A stretch of 64,000 nucleotides of DNA from Sphingomonas spermidinifaciens (GTDB lineage Bacteria; Pseudomonadota; Alphaproteobacteria; Sphingomonadales; Sphingomonadaceae): assembly GCF_002351485.1 (NCBI RefSeq), contig NZ_NWMW01000001.1, positions 1,302,001-1,366,000 of the forward strand, read 5' to 3'. Shown piece after piece: positions 27,946 through 36,778 of this stretch. The translations under genes were made by a program, and so were the position numbers. The number at the start of each line of letters is the position of its first letter. The stretch's first letter is position 1. The notes under the pieces are model-generated. The model did not search any database and was not told the origin of the DNA. It worked only from the letters and a program-made list of their open reading frames with translations.

Positions 27946-28716
27946 TCAGCGCAGCGATACCCAGGTCGGCGCATGGTCGCTAGCCTTTTCGCGTCCCCGA
28001 TAGTCCTTGTCGACTCCAGCATCGGCGAGCCGGTCGGCGGCAGTGGGGCTCAGCAGCAGGTGATCGATGCGGAACCCGGCATCGCGCTGCCACGCGCCCG
28101 CCTGATAGTCCCAGAAGGTCCAGACGCCGCCGCGGGGATAGCGAGTACGCAGCGTATCGGTCCAACCCTGCGCCAGCAGCCGACGGTATCCCTGCCGCGA
28201 CTCGGGCTGCATCAGTGCGTCGCTTTCCATCGCCCGGACCGAGAAGGTGTCGTCGTCATTCGGGATGACGTTATAGTCGCCGGCCAACACCACCGGCCGC
28301 TCCTCGGCAAGCAGGTCGCGGGCATGCGCCGATAGCCGCTCGATCCAGCGCAGCTTGTACTCGAACTTGGGGCCGGGCACCGGATTGCCGTTGGGGAGGT
28401 AGATCGAGGCAACGACCACGCCGCCCACCTCGGCCTCGATATAGCGACTGTGCTCGTCCTCGGGCTCGCCCGCGAGGCCGCGCTTGCGCTCGACCGGATC
28501 GGCATCCCTGGCGAGGATGGCGACGCCGTTGAAGCCCTTCTGCCCGTGCCACACCGCGCCATAGCCGGCGGCGCGGATATCGGCCTCTGGAAAGGTCTCG
28601 TCACTCGACTTGAGTTCCTGAAGGCAGACGATGTCGGGCGCCTGCTCGTCCAGATACTCAAGAAGCCGGGGAAGGCGCGCCTTGATCCCGTTGACGTTGT
28701 AGCTGACGATCCGCAC
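27946..28716 (-). CDS. xth: Exodeoxyribonuclease III
   Basis: AP endonuclease and 3'-5' exonuclease of base-excision repair, 256 residues. EEP-fold motifs: SYNVNGIKARLPRLL (N7 metal site), QELKSSDETFP (E34 region), FNGVAILAR, GDYNVIPND, and the closing SDHAPTWVSL with the catalytic Asp-His. It lies 9 bases after erpA, so the two form an operon. Confidence 0.95.
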   Translation of the reverse strand: MRIVSYNVNGIKARLPRLLEYLDEQAPDIVCLQELKSSDETFPEADIRAAGYGAVWHGQKGFNGVAILARDADPVERKRGLAGEPEDEHSRYIEAEVGGVVVASIYLPNGNPVPGPKFEYKLRWIERLSAHARDLLAEERPVVLAGDYNVIPNDDDTFSVRAMESDALMQPESRQGYRRLLAQGWTDTLRTRYPRGGVWTFWDYQAGAWQRDAGFRIDHLLLSPTAADRLADAGVDKDYRGREKASDHAPTWVSLR

Positions 28717-28725
28717 GCGCGCGCG

Positions 28726-29070
28726 TCAGACCGAGAAGCTGGTGCCGCAGCCGCAGCCAGACGCGGCATTTGGATTGGTCACGCGAAACGCCGCGCCGCC
28801 GAGCGATTCGACGAAATCGACCTCGGCCCCGCGGACGAGGTCGAGGCTGACCGAATCGACGACCAGCTTGACGCCCGCGGTTTCGGTCACGCTGTCGTCA
28901 CCCTCGATCGCATCGGCGAGGCCGAAGCGATACTGGAAACCCGAACAGCCGCCCCCCTCGACCGACAGGCGCAGGATCGCCGGCTTTTTCTGGCGATCGG
29001 CAATGGCGGCGATCCGCGCGGCGGCGGACGCGGTGAGCGCGATATCGGGCTGGGTGTCGATGACGGTCAT
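28726..29070 (-). CDS. erpA: Iron-sulfur cluster insertion protein ErpA (A-type carrier)
   Basis: A 114-residue A-type Fe-S carrier with the three invariant cysteines C42 (GGGCSGFQY) and C106/C108 (SGCGCGTSF). It delivers 4Fe-4S clusters to apo-enzymes. The ATG at 29070 gives the normal N-terminus; the in-frame ATG at 29106 adds 12 unrelated residues. IscA-type naming cannot be excluded by sequence alone, but the length and the isolated location from suf/isc genes favour ErpA. Confidence 0.88.
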   Translation of the reverse strand: MTVIDTQPDIALTASAAARIAAIADRQKKPAILRLSVEGGGCSGFQYRFGLADAIEGDDSVTETAGVKLVVDSVSLDLVRGAEVDFVESLGGAAFRVTNPNAASGCGCGTSFSV

Positions 29071-29152
29071 GGGATTGGAGATAAGGGAAGTGGGGGTCGT
29101 CATCAATGGACGACCCCTCTCCTCCCCTACCTCTCGAAATCGGTCGGGCGGC

Positions 29153-30301
29153 TTACTTGGCCGGGCCGCCCATGGCGGCGCGCTGGCGTAGCGCCCTGTC
29201 CTGCGCGCTTACCAGAACATCGGCGGTCTGCATATAGGGAAGCGGATTGACCGGACGACCGTCGATGCGGACCTCGTAATGAAGGTGGCTGCCGGTCGAA
29301 CGGCCAGTCGAGCCCATCAGGCCGATGAGCTGGCCGCGCTTCACCCGGACATTCTCGCCGATGATGATCTTGCTGAGGTGGCCGTAGCGCGTCTCGATGC
29401 CCTTGCCATGGTTGATCTCGACCAGATTGCCATAGGCACCGGCACGCTGGGCGCGGCGCACGACGCCGTCCGCGGTGGCATAAACCGGCGTACCGATCGG
29501 ACCCGGAATATCGACGCCGGCATGCATCGCGGCGGTGCCGCGGAACGGATCGGAGCGGACGCCGAAGGAGGAAGTCAGCGCGACGTTCTCGACCGGCTGG
29601 AGCGAGGGAATCGAGATCACCGCCTGCTCGAGCGTATCGAGCTTCTTCCAGCTCTGGAACAGCGAGCGGAACTGCGCGTCGGCATTGACCTCGGCCGCGG
29701 CCTCGGCGCCTTCCTTGCTGTCGAGCGACAGATAGGGGCCGCCCATGCCGGCGCGGGCCAGAACGCGCTCGGGCTTGACGCCCAGCTTCTTGAGCTGGCG
29801 GGCGGTGGCGGCGACACGGGCATCGGTCGCCTCGCGCGCGGCCATCGCGAACTGGACCTGCTGTGCCTCGACCTTGTTCAGCGGGGCGAGGATTTGCGCC
29901 GCGGCGGCTTCGGCGCGAGCGCGCGGCGCTTCGGCCAGGTCGGCGAGCGCCTCGGGATCGCCCTTGCCGCTCAGCACCGCGGCGATCAGCGCCTGGCGCT
30001 TCTCGACGCGGGCGGCATGGACCTTGGCGGCCTCGCGGACGGCGGCGACGTCGGCACGCATCTTTGCGACCTCGGCCTGCATCGCCTCGACCTTCCCGTC
30101 GGGGGCGGTCGTGGCCTGCACCGCGCCATAGCCGCCGAGCGACAGCGTCATCACTGCCGCACCGGCCATCGCAAGCTGCTGAACGGCACTGATCGACACG
30201 CGGCGCGCCTTGCGGCCGTCATGGATCAGGAACTGGCGAGTACGAAGGAGGGGACCCTTTTGACCGGTCGGTTCGTTCATATCGCTCGTCAGATCGGACA
30301 T
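29153..30301 (-). CDS. M23-family metallopeptidase, inner-membrane anchored
   Basis: Cell-wall endopeptidase-type protein of about 382 residues: basic cytoplasmic tail, one membrane segment near residues 40-60, an Ala-rich coiled coil (VEAMQAEVAKMRADVAAVRE), then a C-terminal LytM/M23 domain with HAGVDIPG and SHLHYEVRIDG supplying the zinc ligands and catalytic His. Because both zinc motifs are intact, it is probably catalytic rather than an EnvC-like activator. Start is uncertain: ATG at 30301 or 30280; neither has a strong ribosome site. Confidence 0.85.
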   Translation of the reverse strand: MSDLTSDMNEPTGQKGPLLRTRQFLIHDGRKARRVSISAVQQLAMAGAAVMTLSLGGYGAVQATTAPDGKVEAMQAEVAKMRADVAAVREAAKVHAARVEKRQALIAAVLSGKGDPEALADLAEAPRARAEAAAAQILAPLNKVEAQQVQFAMAAREATDARVAATARQLKKLGVKPERVLARAGMGGPYLSLDSKEGAEAAAEVNADAQFRSLFQSWKKLDTLEQAVISIPSLQPVENVALTSSFGVRSDPFRGTAAMHAGVDIPGPIGTPVYATADGVVRRAQRAGAYGNLVEINHGKGIETRYGHLSKIIIGENVRVKRGQLIGLMGSTGRSTGSHLHYEVRIDGRPVNPLPYMQTADVLVSAQDRALRQRAAMGGPAK

Positions 30302-30394
30302 ATGGCGCTTGCGACCCAAACACGCGCGGGGGCGGGCAGGATTGCCCGGCCGCTGATGATTGTCCCGTCGCAGCCCCACCCGCGTTTCGTGACG

Positions 30395-31213
30395 TCAGGT
30401 GGTGTGTCCGGTAACATTGGTGTCAGCAAGGGGCGCATAGAATTCGCGCGTCAAACCGGCAGCGGCGCGCGCTGAATCGTTGAACGGTGGCTTAATGATC
30501 CCCCTAAAGTAGGACGCCACGAGCCGCTGCCAGGTCGTTGTCGGATCGAGCGAATCCCGGATGCAGCCCCAGCCATACCAGCGCGTGCCCGCGGCGACGT
30601 GGTTCACTTCGTCGGACAGGATGCGGCGCAGGATGCGGACCGTCGGTTCGTCATCGGCGCTCGCAAACCGCTCGATCGTCTGCGGCGTGACGTCGAGGCC
30701 GCGCGCCTCAAGCACCATGGGCACGACCGCCAGCCGCGCCAGCGCATCGTGGCGGGTGGCGAGGGCGGCATCCCACAGGCCGTCATGCGCAGGCATCGCG
30801 CCATAGAAGCTGCCGAGCCGGTTGAGGCGTCGTTCGACCAGCGCGAAATGCATCGCCTCGTCGGCGCCAACCGCCATCCAGTCGTCGGTGAATCCGCGCG
30901 GGAACGCCGCCCCGAACCGCCCCACCGCGTCGAAGGCGAGGTCGATCGCCACGAATTCAATATGCGCAAGCGCATGGATGAGGGCGATGCGCCCCCGCTC
31001 CGAGCCGCCGCGCCCGCGCTTCGGCATGCGGTTGGGCGGCAGCAGCTCCGGCCGGGCGGGGCGCGCCGGCCGGTCGGGCATCGCCACGTCGAAGCGGAAG
31101 TCGAGCCGCCCCAGCCGCCAGTCGCGCGCCGCCGCCCGCGCCGCCTTGACCTTGGCGCGCGGGTCGGCGGCAGTCAGCACGGCATGAACGGCCTCGGCGA
31201 CGCTCCGCTTCAC
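30395..31213 (-). CDS. DUF455 family ferritin-like protein
   Basis: A 272-residue mostly helical protein of the DUF455 (ferritin-like) family. Possible di-metal ligands are in HIEFVAIDLAFDA, ADEAMHFALVERRL and DEVNHVAAGTRW. Function is unknown; some relatives lie next to tRNA-modifying or redox genes. The GTG start at 31213 shares bases with the bcp stop (GTGA), so it is coupled to bcp; a longer open frame exists but would overlap bcp. Confidence 0.82.
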   Translation of the reverse strand: MKRSVAEAVHAVLTAADPRAKVKAARAAARDWRLGRLDFRFDVAMPDRPARPARPELLPPNRMPKRGRGGSERGRIALIHALAHIEFVAIDLAFDAVGRFGAAFPRGFTDDWMAVGADEAMHFALVERRLNRLGSFYGAMPAHDGLWDAALATRHDALARLAVVPMVLEARGLDVTPQTIERFASADDEPTVRILRRILSDEVNHVAAGTRWYGWGCIRDSLDPTTTWQRLVASYFRGIIKPPFNDSARAAAGLTREFYAPLADTNVTGHTT

Positions 31214-31671
31214 AGCGCCTTCGCGGCCTCCAGCACCTCGGCGACATGGCCCGGCACCTTCACCTTGTGCCACGCGCGGACAAGCTTGCCGTCCTTGCCG
31301 AACAGAAAGGTCGCCCGCTCGATGCCCATGTACTTCTTGCCGTACATCGACTTTTCGACCCAGGTGCCGAACGCCTCGCACGCGCTGTCGTCGGCGTCGG
31401 TCGCGAGGGGGACGGTCAGGTCGTACTTGGCCGCGAACTTGGCGTGCTTGTCCGGCCCATCCTTCGAGATGCCGAGCACGCCGACGCCCGCCGCCTCGAA
31501 CGCGGGCAGCGCGGCGGAGAAGTCCTTGGCCTCGTTGGTGCAGCCCGAAGTGTCGTCCTTGGGATAGAAATAGACGACCAGCGGCGCGCCGAACTCGGTG
31601 AGCGAACGCTCGCTGCCGTCGGGCGTCGTCACCTTGACCGCCGGAATTACATCGCCTTCGCTCAAGCTCAT
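31210..31671 (-). CDS. bcp: Peroxiredoxin, Bcp/PrxQ type
   Basis: Thiol peroxidase of 153 residues. The peroxidatic cysteine is C44 in YPKDDTSGCTNEAKDF. The usual E. coli resolving cysteine five residues later is a Lys (K49), so the enzyme either works with another cysteine (one is in DDSACEAFG) or as a 1-Cys form. ATGA overlap with glnE upstream and GTGA overlap with DUF455 downstream show an operon. Confidence 0.92.
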   Translation of the reverse strand: MSLSEGDVIPAVKVTTPDGSERSLTEFGAPLVVYFYPKDDTSGCTNEAKDFSAALPAFEAAGVGVLGISKDGPDKHAKFAAKYDLTVPLATDADDSACEAFGTWVEKSMYGKKYMGIERATFLFGKDGKLVRAWHKVKVPGHVAEVLEAAKAL

Positions 31672-34349
31672 CGTTCGTCTCTCTGTACCGCTTTCCACGC
31701 CGCGCCCACCGCCTGCCGGACCTCGGCCAGCGCGGCGGTCACTGCTTCCCAGTCGGCGAGGCCTAGCGCGCGGGCAATCAGGGCCTTGGTCGGGGGCGGC
31801 GGCGCCTGTGCATCTGGCGCGACAAGGCGAAGGGTGACGATCAGCCGGGTGAGCAGGTCGTGCGCGGCGATCAGCTCGTCCTGCGCCAGCCCCCCGCCCA
31901 CCAGCGCGCCAATCGCCACGCGCAGATCAGGCGAGAAGGCGGTGCGGTGGACGAGCTGGCGCACATGCACCGCGAACTCCAGATCGACGAGCCCGCCATC
32001 GAGCAGCTTGGCATCGAGCGGGCCTTGAGCGGGCTTGTGCGCGCGCATCTCCGCCCGCATCGCCGCGGCGTCGGCGGCGATGCCGCGCGCCGACCGCTCG
32101 CCCCGCAGCACCGCATCAACGATCGCCTGCGTCGACGCGCGCGCCGCCGCTGACCCGAACACCGGTCGCGCGCGGGTGAGCGCCATATGCTCCCAGGTCC
32201 ACGCACTCTCGGTCTGGTAGCGCCGGAACCCTTCGAGCGAGACGACGAGCGGCCCCTGATTGCCCGAGGGCCTGAGGCGCGTATCGACCGGATAGAGAGG
32301 GCCGGAGGCGGTCGGCACCGATAGTGCCGCCGTCACCCGCTGCGCCAGGCGATTATAATAGTGGACGGCGCCCAGCGGGCGCTTGCCGTCGCTTTCGGCC
32401 GCATGATCGCCTGTGAAGAGATAGACGAGATCGAGGTCGCTGGCATGCGTCAGCGCGCCGCCGCCCAGCCGCCCGAGCGCGAGGATGACGAGTTCGCTGT
32501 CGGGCACGCGGCCGTGCGCGCGCTCGAAATCCTCGACGGTCGCCGACGTCAGCGTCTCGATCGCCGCCTCGGCGAGGCGCGCATAACCGCCCGCCACTTC
32601 GAGCGGATCGCGCGCGCCGGCGACGATCTGCACGCCCAGTGCGAAGCGCGTCTCGGCGACGACGCGGCGGACATGGTCCAGCCGCTGCTCGTAATCGAGC
32701 GTGCCGACGCGCATCGCCGCAACTAGGTCGGCCACCTCACCCACCGGTTCCAGCGCGCTCGCGTCGATCAGTCCGTCGAGCAGCTCGGCCCGCCGCCCCA
32801 GCGCGTCGGCGAGCGTCGGCGCGAGTGCCAACACCGTAGCGAGCAGCCGCGCCAGCTGCGGCCGCGCGTCGATCAGCCGGAAGAAATTGATCGCGCTCGG
32901 CAATTTCGCGAGCATCCGGTCGAGCCGCAGCAGCGCGGCATCGGGATCGGGCGCCTCACCCAGCGCCGCGATCAGGCCGGGCAGCACATCCTCCAGCGCC
33001 GCGCGCGCCGGCGCCGAGCGCAGCGCCGGATAGCCGCCCGAGCGCCACTCGGCGACGCGGCGCACCGCGCTCCCCGCATCGGCAAACCCCGCCGCCTCGA
33101 GGCGGACGGAAAGGCTCGCCTCAGCATCGGGAAGCCGGTCGTTCGTCTCGGGCTCAAGCGCGTCGTAGATGCGACCGACCGCCTCTATATGGGGACGCAG
33201 ATCACTCAGCAGCGTCGCACCATCCGCCAGCCCGTCGAGCCGCGCGACGCGATCAAGCGAGTCGCGGGCTGGCAGCGCGTGCGTCTGGCGATCGTCGATC
33301 ATCTGGACGCGGTGCTCGACCGTCCGCAGCCGGCGATAGGCTTCGGCCAGTATCCTCGCCTCTTCCACGCCGATCCGCCCCGCGGCCCCCAACGCCGCCA
33401 GCGCATCGAGCGTCGCCGGCGCGCGCAGCGACGGATCGCGCCCGCCGTGGATCAGCTGGTGGATCTGCGCGAAGAACTCGATCTCGCGAATGCCGCCGCG
33501 CCCGCGCTTGAGGTCGTAGCCGGGCCCGAATGCCTGTCCCTGCGCATGATGGTCGCGGATGCGCGCGGTGATGCCTCGAATCTCCGCGATCGCGCCGAAA
33601 TCGAGGCTGCGGCGCCAGACGAAGGGTGCGATGGCGCCAAGGAACCGCTGCCCCAGCGCCACGTCGCCGGCACAGGCGCGCGCGCGAATGAAGGCGGCGC
33701 GCTCCCACGGCAGCGCAGCCGACTCGTAATAGCCGATCGCGGCCTCCACCGGCAGCGCGATCGGCGTTACTTCGCTGGAAGGGCGCAGGCGCAGATCGAC
33801 ACGCAGCACATAGCCGTCGCCGTCGCGCGATTGGAGCAGCTCGACCACGCGCTTCCCGATCCGCACCGCCGCTTCCTGCGGCTCCTCGCGCGGGCGCGTC
33901 GGTAGCGTCGCGGGGTCGAACAGCAGGATGGGGTCGATGTCGGAGGAATAGTTGAGTTCGTGGCTGCCCTGCTTGCCGAGCGCGATGGCGGTAAAGCCGC
34001 CAGGCTCCGCCCCGGGCGTCCGTTCTTCGATCGCCGCGCGGATGGCGAGGTCGAGCGCGCGATCGGCGAAATCGGTCAGCGTCGCCACCACCTGCTCGAA
34101 CGGCCACTCGCCCGACAGATCGGCGAGCGCGACGAGCAGCGCCAGCCGCCAGCGCGCACGCCGCAACCGAGCCGCGACGGACAGGTCGGCCAACCCGTCG
34201 AATGCCGCTGCCACCGGATCAGCGAGCAGCTGCGCAGCCTCAGCCGCGACGCCGGGCTCGCGCTGTGCGGCCAGCCGCAGGAAAGGCGATTCGTCGCAAG
34301 CCCGCACGAGTGCTTGTGAAATCGTTACGGGATCGACCGTCGCCATCAT
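31668..34349 (-). CDS. glnE: Bifunctional glutamine synthetase adenylyltransferase / adenylyl-removing enzyme
   Basis: Controls glutamine synthetase by adenylylation and deadenylylation of its Tyr, under PII. The 893-residue protein has two nucleotidyltransferase domains, with motifs ALGKQGSHELNYSSDID (N-terminal, adenylyl-removing) and ALGRLGGGALTHASDLD (C-terminal, adenylylating), each followed by an HD-type helical GlnD-PII uridylyltransferase-like region. Slightly shorter than E. coli GlnE (946). Either the ATG at 34349 or at 34346 may start. The upstream region is shared with the divergent nepR-like gene. Confidence 0.95.
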   Translation of the reverse strand: MMATVDPVTISQALVRACDESPFLRLAAQREPGVAAEAAQLLADPVAAAFDGLADLSVAARLRRARWRLALLVALADLSGEWPFEQVVATLTDFADRALDLAIRAAIEERTPGAEPGGFTAIALGKQGSHELNYSSDIDPILLFDPATLPTRPREEPQEAAVRIGKRVVELLQSRDGDGYVLRVDLRLRPSSEVTPIALPVEAAIGYYESAALPWERAAFIRARACAGDVALGQRFLGAIAPFVWRRSLDFGAIAEIRGITARIRDHHAQGQAFGPGYDLKRGRGGIREIEFFAQIHQLIHGGRDPSLRAPATLDALAALGAAGRIGVEEARILAEAYRRLRTVEHRVQMIDDRQTHALPARDSLDRVARLDGLADGATLLSDLRPHIEAVGRIYDALEPETNDRLPDAEASLSVRLEAAGFADAGSAVRRVAEWRSGGYPALRSAPARAALEDVLPGLIAALGEAPDPDAALLRLDRMLAKLPSAINFFRLIDARPQLARLLATVLALAPTLADALGRRAELLDGLIDASALEPVGEVADLVAAMRVGTLDYEQRLDHVRRVVAETRFALGVQIVAGARDPLEVAGGYARLAEAAIETLTSATVEDFERAHGRVPDSELVILALGRLGGGALTHASDLDLVYLFTGDHAAESDGKRPLGAVHYYNRLAQRVTAALSVPTASGPLYPVDTRLRPSGNQGPLVVSLEGFRRYQTESAWTWEHMALTRARPVFGSAAARASTQAIVDAVLRGERSARGIAADAAAMRAEMRAHKPAQGPLDAKLLDGGLVDLEFAVHVRQLVHRTAFSPDLRVAIGALVGGGLAQDELIAAHDLLTRLIVTLRLVAPDAQAPPPPTKALIARALGLADWEAVTAALAEVRQAVGAAWKAVQRDER

Positions 34350-34390
34350 GTCACGGCCGCGTCGAAGCGATCAATCGATGCGATTGTCAA

Positions 34391-34415
34391 GAAACGATCG
34401 CGCTTGATCGGCGTT
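34391..34415 (+). promoter_or_regulatory. EcfG-type promoter (GAAAC-N16-CGTT) before the nepR-like gene
   Basis: GAAAC at 34391-34395 and CGTT at 34412-34415 are separated by 16 bases, one mismatch from the EcfG consensus GGAAC-N16/17-CGTT. The -10 is 9 bases before the ATG at 34424, so transcription should start at or next to that ATG, giving a leaderless message. Confidence 0.6.
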
Positions 34416-34423
34416 ATAGCCGC

Positions 34424-34600
34424 ATGACCAAGTACCCGCCCGCCGACCGCGACCTGCCGAAGCGCCTCCAGGTGTCGCGGCCCCTCGCCAGCGACCGGCT
34501 GACGAACGCGCTGCGCGGCGCCTATGGTCGCGATCTCGGCCTGCCCGACGATATGGTTGGGCTGCTGAGGGAACTCGACCGCAAAACTGCCCATCACTGA
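34424..34600 (+). CDS. NepR-like anti-sigma factor (second copy)
   Basis: A 58-residue protein whose core ASDRLTNALRGAYGRDLGLP followed by DDMVGLLRELD matches the NepR pattern of two helices (L-x2-x-Y ... vPD-x2-x-LL-x2-L-D) that clamp EcfG. It resembles the nepR product at 36779, but the linker before the second helix differs (GLPDDM versus AVPDDL). It faces ecfG convergently, 27 bases apart. Sphingomonas species are known to carry more than one NepR. No ribosome site is present, in line with the likely leaderless transcript. Confidence 0.65.
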   Translation: MTKYPPADRDLPKRLQVSRPLASDRLTNALRGAYGRDLGLPDDMVGLLRELDRKTAHH

Positions 34601-34627
34601 GTTTGCGAAAGCCGCCAGCACGAGCGG

Positions 34628-35272
34628 TCAGTGGATGCCCCGGTCGCGGCTCAGATCGTCGACCTCGCCCATGATCGTATCGAGCGCACTCTTGTCGCCC
34701 ATGTCGTGGAGGGCACGGCTGGGCAGAGCGCCGTCGGTAAGCAAGTTTTCGAGCGCAACGCGACCGCGCGCGACGCGGCTTTTGATCGTACCGACCGCGA
34801 CCTGACAGATTTCAGCCGCTTCCTCATAGGCGAAGCCGCCCGCGCCGACGAGGATCAGTGCCTCGCGCTGCGGTCGCGGCAGGTGGAGGAGCGCGCGCTG
34901 CATGTCAGTGAGCTCGACATGGCGATCCTGGCTGGCGGGCGCGGCGAGCAACCGGTCGGCAACTAGGTCATCCCACTCGCCCTTGAACCGCGCGCGGCGC
35001 ATCTGGCTAAGATAAAGGTTGCGCAGGATGATGAACGTCCAGGCGCGCATGTTGGTGCCCGCCTGGAACCGCTTGCGCGCGGCCCATGCCTTGAGAAGCG
35101 TTTCCTGCACCAGATCATCCGCCGTATCGCGGCTGCCCGACAACGAGCGGCCGAACGCACGCAAATGCGGAATCACCTGGGTAAGCTGCGCCTTGAACTC
35201 GGGATCCGAGAGCGAGACATGCTCGCGCTCGGGCAAATCGGTGCCCGGCTGGTTATCGACAGACTGGGACAT
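34628..35272 (-). CDS. ecfG: General stress response ECF sigma factor
   Basis: A 214-residue ECF15-type sigma factor. Region 2 holds LRAFGRSLSGSRDTADDLVQETLLKAW and the DNA-melting/recognition helix (FIILRNLYLSQMRRARF); region 4 holds LPRPQREALILVGAGGFAYEEAAEICQVAVGTIKSRVARG (quoted in part). In unstressed cells it is held by NepR; phosphorylated PhyR takes NepR away. The neighbouring phyR and nepR genes confirm the assignment. The ATG at 35272 gives the conserved length. No EcfG-like promoter is visible directly upstream. Confidence 0.93.
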   Translation of the reverse strand: MSQSVDNQPGTDLPEREHVSLSDPEFKAQLTQVIPHLRAFGRSLSGSRDTADDLVQETLLKAWAARKRFQAGTNMRAWTFIILRNLYLSQMRRARFKGEWDDLVADRLLAAPASQDRHVELTDMQRALLHLPRPQREALILVGAGGFAYEEAAEICQVAVGTIKSRVARGRVALENLLTDGALPSRALHDMGDKSALDTIMGEVDDLSRDRGIH

Positions 35273-35379
35273 GCAGCTCCGATCGGATTGGCCCTGCGGT
35301 ACGCGGCCACGCACTGGAACATAAGGGGCAAGCGCGGAAATGGCCACCCCCGCGCCGTCATCGGCAGCGGATAGAGCGC

Positions 35380-35517
35380 TCAGGACAGGACCAGATATGC
35401 GAAGATCGCGATCACCAGCGCGAGCGAGATCGGCAGGATGTATCGCGTCATGTGGGGCGTCGACCCGGCGCGCGCGCGGTCGGTGTCGAGATGAACCTGG
35501 TCGTTCGGATCAGCCAT
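35380..35517 (-). CDS. Tiny single-span membrane protein (45 aa) between phyR and ecfG
   Basis: Starts MADPNDQVHLDTDRARAGS and continues with a membrane segment (ILPISLALVIAIFAYLVLS) that runs to the stop, so it is a C-tail-anchored or type-II-like span with an acidic cytoplasmic head. GAAGGG lies about 10 bases before the ATG. It is too short for most gene finders. Same strand as ecfG (107 bases upstream of it) and phyR. I recognise no family; the location suggests a link to stress signalling, which is not proven. Confidence 0.6.
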   Translation of the reverse strand: MADPNDQVHLDTDRARAGSTPHMTRYILPISLALVIAIFAYLVLS

Positions 35518-35726
35518 GGCGCATCAACCCTTCAGCATCGTTTTGGGTCCGTATCCTTTTGGCAAGCGCACGAATTTCGCGCGAGCGCTTGGGATCCCTC
35601 TTCGCCCGCGACCGCGCTCGGGCAGAGGCCAGGGTTCAGGACTGGGGGTCGCGATGACACGCGACTGCCCCCAACCTGACCTTGGCGTCCGCCGGGGACG
35701 CCCGCTCGATTCTTCTGGGCCGGAGG

Positions 35727-36530
35727 TCAGGCCGCGGCCGGTACCGTCGTCTGGTCGAAGAACAGCGCCTGGCTGATCGCCGCCTTCACCGTCGACCGCT
35801 GGAACGGCTTTGTGATGAGGAAGGTCGGCTCGGGCCGCTCGCCGGTCAGCAGTCGCTCGGGGAAGGCGGTGATGAAGATGACGGGCACGTTGAACTGCGC
35901 CAGGATATCCTTGACCGCGTCGATGCCCGAGCTGTCGTCGGCGAGCTGGATGTCGGCGAGGACGAGGCCGGGACGGTCCTCCATCGCGAGCGCCACCGCC
36001 TCGTCGCGGGTCACGGCAACACCGGTCACTTCATGGCCGAGGTCGCGGACGATCGTCTCGAGGTCCATGGCGATGATCGGCTCGTCCTCGATGACAAGGA
36101 CGCGGGCCCGCGTCTGCTGCTCGATCTCGGCGAGCGCGTCGGCGACCAGCGCCTCGACCTCGGCCGTCTCAACATCAACCAGATAGGCGGTATCCTCGAC
36201 CGTAAAGCCTTCCATTGCAGTAAGCAGCAGCGCTTGGCGCGACAGCGGCGCGATGCGGGCGAGGCGCGCGCGGGCGATGGCTTCCTGGTCGCTGCCGCCG
36301 GCGCCGCCATCGTCATGCTCGTCGATCTGGCTAGAACCCCAGATGGCCTGGAACGTACGATAAAGGCCGAGGCGCGGATCAACCTCGCGCGGGAACTCCT
36401 CGGGCGCCGCAACGATCGCCTCGAGCGTCGCGCGGACATAGCGGTCCCCCTCGGCCTGGCTCCCGGTCAATGCCCGGCCATAACGGCGAAGAAACGGAAG
36501 ATGCGGGGCAAGCTGCTGTCCAAGCGACAT
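35727..36530 (-). CDS. phyR: Anti-anti-sigma response regulator PhyR
   Basis: A 267-residue protein with an N-terminal sigma-factor-like domain (about 1-135, mimicking EcfG, MSLGQQLAPHLPFLRRYGRA) and a C-terminal receiver domain from residue 143 (VLVIEDEPIIAMDLE). The phospho-acceptor is D193 (LADIQLADDSSG), followed by FITAFPE and the switch lysine in LITKPFQ. When phosphorylated it binds NepR and frees EcfG. The ATG at 36530 is the conserved start. It is divergent from nepR-phyP, the usual arrangement. Confidence 0.96.
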   Translation of the reverse strand: MSLGQQLAPHLPFLRRYGRALTGSQAEGDRYVRATLEAIVAAPEEFPREVDPRLGLYRTFQAIWGSSQIDEHDDGGAGGSDQEAIARARLARIAPLSRQALLLTAMEGFTVEDTAYLVDVETAEVEALVADALAEIEQQTRARVLVIEDEPIIAMDLETIVRDLGHEVTGVAVTRDEAVALAMEDRPGLVLADIQLADDSSGIDAVKDILAQFNVPVIFITAFPERLLTGERPEPTFLITKPFQRSTVKAAISQALFFDQTTVPAAA

Positions 36531-36637
36531 GGTAATTCTAGTCTCCTCCACTGCCGCCACGAAACGGGCAGCCGATCATTCGTGGTGAGGCCGCGGACGG
36601 GCAAAATCCCCCCTTCCCCGGAAAAGCCACAGGCGAG

Positions 36638-36662
36638 GGAACCATCGAACCTCTTTTTGGTT
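36638..36662 (+). promoter_or_regulatory. EcfG-type promoter (GGAAC-N16-GGTT) before nepR
   Basis: GGAAC at 36638-36642 and GGTT at 36659-36662 have the 16-base spacing of EcfG promoters, with one mismatch in the -10 (CGTT). It would start transcription about 110 bases upstream of nepR and so give the autoregulated nepR-phyP unit known from other Alphaproteobacteria. Confidence 0.65.
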
Positions 36663-36778
36663 TCATCGCACCAAATGCGCACAGGTTGCGCAGATGGCGG
36701 CGCGCTGCAAAGAGCGTCGTTCAACAGCGTCGTACCCGTCGTCCGGATCAGGGGGGCGTCGGGCTGCAGGGGGAAATC

